Assembly (NCBI GenBank): GCA_017451695.1
Contig: JAFTNW010000023.1
Location: 29,292-93,291 of the forward strand
DNA: 64,000 nucleotides
From: Bacteroidaceae bacterium
GTDB taxonomy: Bacteria; Bacteroidota; Bacteroidia; Bacteroidales; Bacteroidaceae
Direction: 5' to 3'
Shown one piece after another: positions 9,885 to 16,835 of this stretch (position 1 is the stretch's first letter; the number at the start of each line of letters is the position of its first letter). The translations under genes and the position numbers were made by a program. The notes beneath the pieces are model-generated. The model did no database searches, was not told where the DNA came from, and worked only from the letters and a program-made list of their open reading frames with translations.

Positions 9885-9897
9885 ACTGTTTTTGAAT

Positions 9898-10884
9898 ATG
9901 TTTTTCTCTAAAATAGGATATTTACTTCTTTTTATACCGCTTGCATTATATGTGCTGTGGTATATTCTCAAAGGACGCAAGCTGGAACCTGCGATGAAGG
10001 TTTCCACGGCAGCCCCTTTCATGAAGGATGTAAAGAGCTACAAGAATTATATAACAGACTTGCCGTTTGTGTTGCGGGTAATCACTCTCTCAATGGTGAT
10101 ACTTGTACTTGCCCGCCCGCAAAGCACAAACAGATGGGAGAATTCCGAGATTGAGGGTATAGATATAATGCTGGCCATGGACGTATCCACAAGTATGTTG
10201 GCCATGGACCTTACCCCAAATCGTTTGGAGGCCGCAAAGCAGGTGGCTGCCGACTTTATCAACAGCCGCCCGAACGATAATATAGGACTCACCATATTTG
10301 CAGGAGAGAGCTTTACACAATGCCCGCTCACCGTGGACCATGCTGTGATACTTAACATGCTCAACTCTGTAAAGTGCGACATTGCGGCACAAGGAATCAT
10401 AGAGGATGGTACTGCCATAGGAATGGGTATTGCCAATGCCGTGAGCCGCCTGAAAGAGAGCAAGGCAAAATCGAAAGTGGTAATATTGCTCACCGATGGT
10501 TCTAACAACCGCGGCGAAATATCACCCGAGGCTGCAGCCGATATTGCGAAGAAATTCGGAATAAGGATATATACAATAGGTGTAGGCACCAATGGTACCG
10601 CTCCTTACCCTTATGGTGGCAGAGTGGTGAATGTGCCTGTGGAGATTGATGAAACAACGCTTAACAAAATAGCCACAATCACAGATGGCAATTACTATCG
10701 TGCAACAAGCAACTCCAAACTGAAAGAGGTTTATGAAAAAATAGACAAATTGGAGCGTACAAAGTTGAATGTCAAGGAATTCAGTACACGCGAAGAGGAG
10801 TATCAAATATTTGCCATCATAGCCTTCGCGGCATTGTTGCTCGAGATTCTGTTGCGTAATACAATATTAAAGAAAATACCCTGA
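9898..10884 (+). CDS. batA: BatA, VWA-domain aerotolerance protein
   Basis: Membrane-anchored von Willebrand factor A protein of 328 aa. Two N-terminal membrane segments (about residues 5-22 and 58-76) precede a VWA domain whose metal-ion site begins with DVSTSM, with further site residues in TDGSNN. A last membrane segment lies at the C-terminus. The ATG at 9898 is chosen over a TTG six bases earlier. It is one of two paralogous VWA proteins in tandem; Bat proteins were linked to oxygen tolerance and envelope integrity in Bacteroides fragilis. Confidence 0.94.
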   Translation: MFFSKIGYLLLFIPLALYVLWYILKGRKLEPAMKVSTAAPFMKDVKSYKNYITDLPFVLRVITLSMVILVLARPQSTNRWENSEIEGIDIMLAMDVSTSMLAMDLTPNRLEAAKQVAADFINSRPNDNIGLTIFAGESFTQCPLTVDHAVILNMLNSVKCDIAAQGIIEDGTAIGMGIANAVSRLKESKAKSKVVILLTDGSNNRGEISPEAAADIAKKFGIRIYTIGVGTNGTAPYPYGGRVVNVPVEIDETTLNKIATITDGNYYRATSNSKLKEVYEKIDKLERTKLNVKEFSTREEEYQIFAIIAFAALLLEILLRNTILKKIP

Positions 10885-10899
10885 AACAGTATTTGAAAT

Positions 10900-11919
10900 A
10901 TGAAATTTGCAAGTCCCGAATATTTTTATCTGCTCATAGCAGTCCCCGTACTGCTGGCAGTATATATATACTCGAATTATAGAAGAAACCGTAATTTGAG
11001 GCTTTATGGCGATGTGAATCTGCTGAAAAGTCTCATGCCCGATGTGTCGGTCTATCGCCCGGGGCTTAAATTTTGGCTGTCGCTCGCTGCCTTGGTTCTC
11101 ATTGTAATAACATTGGCGCGCCCCCAATTCGGTTCAAAGAAGGAGACCGTTACGCGACAGGGTATAGAGGTTGTCATTGCGCTTGACATATCTAACTCGA
11201 TGATGGCCGAGGATATTGCCCCCAATCGTTTGGAGAAGGCAAAAAAGATAATATCGCGTCTCATAGACAAGTTCGAGAACGACAAAGTGGGGCTTATAGT
11301 TTTTGCAGGCGACGCCTTTGTGCAATTGCCCATAACAAACGATTTTATATCGGCGAAGATGTTCCTGGAAACAATATCGCCGGCACTGATATCGCGCCAG
11401 GGTACTGATATAGGCGGTGCAATAAGCCTTGCTATGAAAAGTTTTACCTCAACAGAGGGAGTGGGAAAGGCCATTGTACTGATAACCGATGGCGAAAACC
11501 ATGAAGGCGGTGCCGAAGAGGCTGCCAAAATGGCTACCGAGAAGGGGATGAATGTGTATGTAATGGGTATAGGTTCACTCGAAGGAGCACCGATACCTGC
11601 CGATGGCAGCAACGATTATCGCCGCGACAAAGAGGGTAATGTGGTTGTTACCAAGCTGAACGAGGAGATGGCGCAGTCTGTTGCTCAGGCGGGCAATGGT
11701 GCCTACATAAGGGTTGATAACACCAATACTGCCGAAAAACTATTAGATAAAGAGATTGACAAACTTGCAAAGGCCGATGTTACGACAGAGGTATATACCG
11801 AGTTTAACGAGCAATTCGAATTCATTGCATGGCTGGCATTCATATTGCTTGTGATAGAGGCCCTCATTCTCACAGGGAAGAGCCGCTTCACCCGCGGATT
11901 TAAGTTGTTTGACAAATAA
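10900..11919 (+). CDS. batB: BatB, VWA-domain aerotolerance protein
   Basis: Paralog of the preceding gene, 339 aa, with the same plan: two N-terminal membrane segments, a VWA domain with metal site DISNSM and TDGENHEGG, and a C-terminal membrane segment close to the end. Residues in the metal site are intact, so ligand binding is plausible. It starts 15 bases after batA. Together BatA and BatB probably form the membrane core to which BatC, BatD and BatE attach (inference from conserved clustering). Confidence 0.94.
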   Translation: MKFASPEYFYLLIAVPVLLAVYIYSNYRRNRNLRLYGDVNLLKSLMPDVSVYRPGLKFWLSLAALVLIVITLARPQFGSKKETVTRQGIEVVIALDISNSMMAEDIAPNRLEKAKKIISRLIDKFENDKVGLIVFAGDAFVQLPITNDFISAKMFLETISPALISRQGTDIGGAISLAMKSFTSTEGVGKAIVLITDGENHEGGAEEAAKMATEKGMNVYVMGIGSLEGAPIPADGSNDYRRDKEGNVVVTKLNEEMAQSVAQAGNGAYIRVDNTNTAEKLLDKEIDKLAKADVTTEVYTEFNEQFEFIAWLAFILLVIEALILTGKSRFTRGFKLFDK

Positions 11920-11930
11920 TTGTTCTTGAA

Positions 11931-12650
11931 ATGAATATTATAAAATACATACCTGTTATACTTGTTGCCCTGCTTTGCACAAATGCATCGGCACAGAAGA
12001 GCTACCGCGAATATATGAGAAGCGGTAACAAATTGTATGCCGACAGCCTTTACGACAAAGCCGAGGTGGAGTATCGCAAAGCATTGGAATTGGACCCCAA
12101 TGGTAGCGAGGCGCTATACAACTTGGGTAATGCGCTTCTTCGTCAGAATAAGGCACAGGATGCCATGGACCAATTTACCATGGCGCAAGAGCGTGCAACA
12201 GATAAGAGCCAACTTGCACAAATACATCACAATATGGGCGTAATTTGCCAGGCTTCAAAGGATTATGCCCATGCAGTAGAATTTTATAAACAGGCGTTGC
12301 GCGAAAACTCCACCGACCACGAAACACGTTACAATCTTGCAGTGGCCATGAAACAGTTGCAAAACCAGCAGCAACAGCAGCAGAACCAAGAGGAGAACAA
12401 GGAAAACGAACAGCAGGAGCAAGAACAACAAGAGCAGCAACAACAAGAACAACAGCAGAATAAAGAAGAAAATAAAGAAAACGAGCAGCAACAGCAAGAA
12501 CAGCAACAGCCCGAAGAGAATGAAAACGAGATGTCGAAAGAGAATGCCGAACAATTGTTGGAGTCGGCTATGCAAGACGAAAAGGATGTTCAGGAGAGGG
12601 TAAAAAAGATGATGCAGATACGCGGCAAGAAACTCGATAAGGATTGGTAA
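11931..12650 (+). CDS. batC: BatC, TPR protein with Gln/Glu-rich tail
   Basis: A 239-aa exported protein: a hydrophobic signal sequence (residues 1-21, ending ASAQ), then about three tetratricopeptide repeats (residues 25-140, including LYNLGNALLRQNKAQDAMDQF and IHHNMGVICQASKDYAHAVEFY). A low-complexity segment of Gln, Glu, Asn and Lys covers about residues 143-198, and a charged helical end follows. TPRs indicate protein binding in the periplasm. The Q-rich tract holds an imperfect duplication of an NxEENKENEQQ unit. It starts 11 bases after batB. Confidence 0.92.
   Translation: MNIIKYIPVILVALLCTNASAQKSYREYMRSGNKLYADSLYDKAEVEYRKALELDPNGSEALYNLGNALLRQNKAQDAMDQFTMAQERATDKSQLAQIHHNMGVICQASKDYAHAVEFYKQALRENSTDHETRYNLAVAMKQLQNQQQQQQNQEENKENEQQEQEQQEQQQQEQQQNKEENKENEQQQQEQQQPEENENEMSKENAEQLLESAMQDEKDVQERVKKMMQIRGKKLDKDW
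12358..12528 (+). repeat. Low-complexity CAG/CAA/GAA repeat inside batC
   Basis: A run of CAG, CAA, GAG, GAA and AAC codons encodes Gln/Glu/Asn-rich sequence. It contains an approximate duplication of about 70 bases centred on an AAxGAAAACGAxCAGCA-type word. Synonymous codons are mixed, so it is not a pure microsatellite, but its length may vary between strains by replication slippage. Confidence 0.7.
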
Positions 12651-12699
12651 TTGCCACTGCCGATAACATAAGTATTAAATATTGAAGAATCAAATATAG

Positions 12700-14538
12700 A
12701 TGAGAAGAACAGTTCTTACAACACTATTATTATTGCTGACAATATCGGCGGCACTGGCCGACGAGGTCTCTTTTGTGGCATCGGCACCAAAGGCCGTGGC
12801 TGTAAATCAGCAATTGAGATTGCAATACACAATAAATACGCACAAGGCCAAGGAACCTCGCCTGCCTGCGATTGAGGGATTCTCCATTATTGCCGGCCCC
12901 TTCCGTTCACAGCAATCGAGTACGCAGATAGTAAACGGCCAGGTGTCGTCGAGCAACACTTTGGTGTTCACTTATACTCTTATTGCCGAAAAAGAGGGCG
13001 AATTTAAGATTCCCAGTGCCGTAGCTAATATCAACGGCGAGGATTACACCTCTAATCCATTGACTATAAAGGTGCTCCCTGCCGATAAGGCAAGTGCGGC
13101 GGCGCAAGGCAGCAGACGCTCGCAACGTGGTGGCAGTGCACAACGCGCCAACGATGCCGACCCTACAAAAATAGATTCCGACGACCTGTTCATGACTGCA
13201 ACATTGAACAAAACGAAGGTGTATGAACAAGAAGCCGTCCTGCTCACATTCAAGGTCTATTCAGCTGTAAACCTTACCGCGTTAAACGGTAAAATTCCCG
13301 AGTTGAAAGGTTTCCAGATACAGGAGGTGGAACTGCCACCCAACAAAGAGTGGAGCCTGGAACATTATAACGGGCGCAATTATCGCACCATTCTGTGGCA
13401 GCAATATGTCCTTTTCCCGCAAATAAGCGGAGAGATAGAGATACCTTCGGCCGAGTTTGAAGGTACGGTAACCATGCATACACGTTCATACGACCCATTC
13501 GATTTCTTTGGCGGTACCAATGTGGTGGAGATAAAGAAGGATTTGCGCACCCCAAAGCTTAAACTGAATGTGCAGAAGCTGCCCGAGGGCAAGCCTGCCG
13601 ATTTCTCGGGAGCTGTTGGCAGTTTCAAGCTCTCTTCTTCATTGAGCGCCACCGATGTTAAGGCAAACGAAGCAGTTACATTGCGCCTTGTGATATCGGG
13701 TACCGGCAATATGAAACTGATAAAAACACCCGAGGCTGCATTTCCCGAAGATTTTGAGGTTTACGACCCCAAGGTAGAGAACAAAATCTCGCTACGCAAC
13801 GATGGGTTCTCGGGCAATAAAGTCATAGAGTATCTTGCAATACCTCGTTTTGGTGGCGAATACACCATACCGTCGGTAAAGTTCTCCTACTTCGATATAA
13901 ATTCAAAACAGTACAAGACATTGGAGAGCGAGACTTACACTTTGCAGGTGGAAAAGGGCCGCGAGAGCGCCGGCGGAACTGTTCCGGCCTATGTGAGCAA
14001 AGAGGAACTGAAACGACTTGGGCAGGATATCAGATATATTAAACGTGGCGATGTGCCCATGAACAAGCGTGGCGAACATCTTTTTGCATCGCTTGCATAC
14101 TTGTTGTGCTTCATTATCCCCTTGCTGCTGTTTGCAGTGTATATAATAGTATGCCGCAAGAAGATGCAAGAGAATGCCAATATTGCCGCCATGCGCACCA
14201 AAAAGGCGAACAAGGTTGCCGTAAAGCGCTTGAAGGTGGCAAAGAAACTGCTTAAAGAAAACAGGCAAAACGAGTTCTATGACGAGATTCTAAAAACCCT
14301 TTGGGGCTATATGAGCGATAAATTAAGCATCCCCGTATCGCAATTGTCAAAAGAGAATATTGCTGCCGAACTCGAAGAGAAAGGGGTGAGCGAGGAACTT
14401 GTGAAGGAGCTGCACAATGTGCTCAACGAGGGAGAATTTGCCCGCTATGCTCCGGGTGATGCCGGTGCCACCATGGACAATGTGTATAACATGGCGATAG
14501 AGGTTATTAGCAAAATGGAGAATTCTATAAAGAGATAA
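12700..14538 (+). CDS. batD: BatD, large membrane-anchored aerotolerance protein
   Basis: A 612-aa BatD-family protein. A signal peptide (about 1-20) is followed by a long periplasmic region of beta-rich, immunoglobulin-like modules (about 21-455), including the FTYTLIAEKEGEF segment typical of BatD. A single membrane segment (about 465-487) precedes a basic cytoplasmic tail of about 120 residues. The VWA-interacting role is inferred from the operon. It starts 49 bases after batC, the largest gap inside the operon, with no terminator between them. Confidence 0.93.
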   Translation: MRRTVLTTLLLLLTISAALADEVSFVASAPKAVAVNQQLRLQYTINTHKAKEPRLPAIEGFSIIAGPFRSQQSSTQIVNGQVSSSNTLVFTYTLIAEKEGEFKIPSAVANINGEDYTSNPLTIKVLPADKASAAAQGSRRSQRGGSAQRANDADPTKIDSDDLFMTATLNKTKVYEQEAVLLTFKVYSAVNLTALNGKIPELKGFQIQEVELPPNKEWSLEHYNGRNYRTILWQQYVLFPQISGEIEIPSAEFEGTVTMHTRSYDPFDFFGGTNVVEIKKDLRTPKLKLNVQKLPEGKPADFSGAVGSFKLSSSLSATDVKANEAVTLRLVISGTGNMKLIKTPEAAFPEDFEVYDPKVENKISLRNDGFSGNKVIEYLAIPRFGGEYTIPSVKFSYFDINSKQYKTLESETYTLQVEKGRESAGGTVPAYVSKEELKRLGQDIRYIKRGDVPMNKRGEHLFASLAYLLCFIIPLLLFAVYIIVCRKKMQENANIAAMRTKKANKVAVKRLKVAKKLLKENRQNEFYDEILKTLWGYMSDKLSIPVSQLSKENIAAELEEKGVSEELVKELHNVLNEGEFARYAPGDAGATMDNVYNMAIEVISKMENSIKR

Positions 14539-14546
14539 AAAAGAGT

Positions 14547-15314
14547 ATGAAATTCGTTATATATATATTACTGTTTTTCCTCCCTTCTTTTGCCGTGGCA
14601 CAAGAGGCGGCAGGCAAGGCCGGTGCAACAAAAACCTTGGGCGACAGCCTTTACATTGCAAATGATTATGCCGGAGCCATTGCCGCATACGAAGAGGTGA
14701 TTGCGACACAACGCGAGGCTGCCGACCTGTATTACAACTTGGGAAATGCCTATTACAAGAACGACGAGATTGCCAAGTCGATACTTAATTATGAAAGAGC
14801 ATTGTTGCTTGCTCCAGGCGACGACGATATAAATTTCAATCTTACACTTGCACAGAGCAAAATAGTGGATAAGCTATCGGAGCCTTACAGAATATTCTTT
14901 GCCGTGTGGATTGAGAATGTGATAAACCTCTTTGCAATAGACACATGGGCCGTTGCAGCCATCGTAGCATTCATAATCTTTTTGGCTGCGGTGTTGCTGT
15001 TTTTGTTCAGCAATAGAATGGGATTGAGAAAAAGCGGCTTTATTGTGGCTCTGCTTTCACTTGTAATTACTATATTTGCAAATGTGGCTGCATGGCACCA
15101 TTACAACAAACTCACAAACCGCACGGCGGCCATTGTGATGCAACCGAGCGTTACGGCAAAAAGCACCCCCGACAATTCGGGAACCGACCTTTTTGTTATT
15201 CACGAAGGACGCAAAGTGAATATTACCGACGACACCATGAGAGGGTGGAAAGAGATAGAGCTCGAAGATGGTACGATAGGGTGGGTGCCTGCCGATGTCA
15301 TTGAAAAGATTTAG
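14547..15314 (+). CDS. batE: BatE, TPR plus SH3-like domain protein
   Basis: A 255-aa envelope protein: signal peptide (1-18), TPR units (about 28-110, with LYYNLGNAYYKNDEIAKSIL), two membrane segments (about 128-155 and 165-190), and a C-terminal bacterial SH3-like domain (about 200-255, ending GTIGWVPADVIEKI). SH3b domains often bind peptidoglycan or protein ligands. Its order of domains is the family standard for BatE. It starts eight bases after batD and ends three bases before the PAP2-like gene. Confidence 0.92.
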   Translation: MKFVIYILLFFLPSFAVAQEAAGKAGATKTLGDSLYIANDYAGAIAAYEEVIATQREAADLYYNLGNAYYKNDEIAKSILNYERALLLAPGDDDINFNLTLAQSKIVDKLSEPYRIFFAVWIENVINLFAIDTWAVAAIVAFIIFLAAVLLFLFSNRMGLRKSGFIVALLSLVITIFANVAAWHHYNKLTNRTAAIVMQPSVTAKSTPDNSGTDLFVIHEGRKVNITDDTMRGWKEIELEDGTIGWVPADVIEKI

Positions 15315-15317
15315 AGT

Positions 15318-16013
15318 ATGTATAGAATACAGGATATTATCGATATGGACAAGCATTTGCTACTCTCGATGACCGGGGGCGAATCGCTCTTTACCGATGG
15401 CTGCATTGGCGTTTTTGCCATGCCTGAGGTGTGGATTCCCATGTTGCTTACTCTCCTGTATGTACTTGTAAAGAACAACAATGTAAAGGATTTCCTTACC
15501 ATAGTGGGGTTTGCCGCATCGATGTTGGTAGCAGCGTTCTTGGTTACCGAATTTGCATTGCAACCACTGTTCGACTATCTGCGAGCCGTATATGGAGCCG
15601 ACAGTCTGCACATGCTCGATGCCATGAACGAGTTCAGAGCAGGAAATGGTTTCTTGCTCACACACGCAACCATTGCATTTGCCCTTGCCACCTTCTTTTC
15701 GTTGCTCATAAGACACGGCATCCTTACATTCTCGCTGTTGCTATGGGCGTTTATTGGGTGCTATGCAGGGCTTTACATGGCTGTAAACTATCCATGGGAT
15801 ATACTTGCCGGAGCATTGACAGGCGTGTTGTGTGCATTCCTCACATACAGGCTGTATAAGTATTTGCTGAGCAAGCAACGCCGCAGCCGTCGCGATTGGA
15901 TCAGCGACCGTTTTACAAAAAGCGGTTACGAGGTTTCCGATGTTTACCGCTTGCTGCTGGTTATGTATGCCACATTTGCAGCAATCCCGGTAATATCGTT
16001 TTTCTTAATATAA
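15318..16013 (+). CDS. PAP2-fold membrane protein with degenerate active site
   Basis: A 231-aa integral membrane protein with about six hydrophobic segments, similar along its length to PAP2 (lipid phosphatase) proteins: PLFDYLR, FALATFFSLL and YPWDILAGAL match conserved stretches. The catalytic motifs are altered. The expected Lys before PLF is Gln and the RP after LR is replaced by AV. PSxH reads LLTH, SR reads AG, and the GVH histidine reads Asn. It is therefore probably not an active phosphatase of the usual mechanism. It sits three bases after batE, at the end of the bat operon. Confidence 0.85.
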   Translation: MYRIQDIIDMDKHLLLSMTGGESLFTDGCIGVFAMPEVWIPMLLTLLYVLVKNNNVKDFLTIVGFAASMLVAAFLVTEFALQPLFDYLRAVYGADSLHMLDAMNEFRAGNGFLLTHATIAFALATFFSLLIRHGILTFSLLLWAFIGCYAGLYMAVNYPWDILAGALTGVLCAFLTYRLYKYLLSKQRRSRRDWISDRFTKSGYEVSDVYRLLLVMYATFAAIPVISFFLI

Positions 16014-16042
16014 TGCAATGATATAGTGCTGCCCAAACATGG

Positions 16043-16118
16043 TTTGTCATACTGAGCAAAGCGAAGTATCTCGTATAACGCGGTTTTGAGTTCCTTCACA
16101 TCCGTTCAGGACGACAAG
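16043..16118. repeat. Intergenic palindromic repeat region, copy 2
   Basis: The 141-base gap between the converging PAP2-like and deacylase genes holds two related half-sites. TTTGTCATACTGAGCAAAGC precedes GAAGTATCTCG, and GAGTTCCTTCACATCC precedes GTTCAGGACGACAAG. These resemble outward-facing arms of a REP-like element and share word types with the elements at 2850 and 45129. Nothing coding is seen in the gap. Confidence 0.5.
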
Positions 16119-16154
16119 TTTGTGAAAAACGCGGGTCGATTGCCAAATTGCTAC

Positions 16155-16649
16155 CTAATATAATGTAATGAATTCGTGGCTGTTGCCTACTATTGAAAGG
16201 TAGTGCATGAATTCTGCTTGCGATATAACCACCGTTGCACGATTGTCGTTGGGATGAAAGCTCAACGACTTTTCTTTTTTAAGATTCTCATCGATGAACA
16301 GATGCACATGATTTTCGGTGTCGTTGATGAGCCCGAAGGGCGATACCGAGCCGGGTAAAAGCCCCAGATATCGCTCCATGCGTTGCGGTGAGGCAAAAGA
16401 GAGCTTTCCTTGGTGCAGTCGCTGTTCAAGGTCGTGTATATCAAGGTCCTGTTCACAATCGAGTATCACAAGATAATGGCGGTTGCCTTTGTGATTCCTG
16501 AAAAAGAGATTCTTGCAGTGCTTTGAGCCATCGGCGCGCCATTGCGTGCGTGCTATTTCAATTGTCGGGGCCTCTTCATGGGTGTACCACGAGTACTCTA
16601 TGTTGTTTATCGTCAGGTAATCAAGTACCTTTTGTATGCGTTCCTCCAT
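16155..16649 (-). CDS. YbaK/ProX-type aminoacyl-tRNA editing deacylase
   Basis: A 164-aa single-domain protein of the YbaK/prolyl-tRNA-synthetase-associated family, which hydrolyses mischarged tRNA in trans. Features seen are the conserved Lys in SKHCKNLFFRN, the LVILDCEQ strand, FASPQRMERYLGLLPGSVSPFGL (a ProX-type signature) and a C-terminal FHPNDN segment. The start at 16649 (MEERIQK) is chosen because the promoter box at 16671-16678 lies inside the longer frame. Alanyl-tRNA(Pro) as substrate is likely from the family, not proven here. Confidence 0.9.
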   Translation of the reverse strand: MEERIQKVLDYLTINNIEYSWYTHEEAPTIEIARTQWRADGSKHCKNLFFRNHKGNRHYLVILDCEQDLDIHDLEQRLHQGKLSFASPQRMERYLGLLPGSVSPFGLINDTENHVHLFIDENLKKEKSLSFHPNDNRATVVISQAEFMHYLSIVGNSHEFITLY

Positions 16650-16670
16650 TGCTGTCAGTTTTTTCTTGTG

Positions 16671-16678
16671 CGAAGATA
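16671..16678 (-). promoter_or_regulatory. Promoter -7 box of the editing deacylase (TATCTTCG)
   Basis: Read on the minus strand, TATCTTCGCAC lies 22 bases before the ATG at 16649. It is the TTCG variant of the Bacteroidota -7 box and implies a leader of about 15 bases, which rules out the longer reading frame to 16712. Confidence 0.55.
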
Positions 16679-16786
16679 GCGATAAATTATGCTCGTTGTG
16701 CCATATAACCATTACTATGTGGTAAAATATTCTTAAATTTATAAAAATATAGAGCTATGCAATGGAAACAACCGAATTAAAATGAG

Positions 16787-16794
16787 TATCTTCG
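16787..16794 (+). promoter_or_regulatory. Promoter -7 box of the M16 peptidase (TATCTTCG)
   Basis: TATCTTCGCGCG, 42 bases before the ATG at 16836, is nearly identical to the box before lepA. A second weaker candidate with TTTTG lies at 16801-16808. Confidence 0.5.
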
Positions 16795-16835
16795 CGCGTG
16801 TTATTTTGCAATAATAAATACAATTGATATTTTAT

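Noticed and set aside
12358..12528. CRISPR-like or VNTR array
   Set aside because: The repeats are in-frame codons of the batC Gln/Glu-rich segment with irregular units, no constant repeat or unique spacers.
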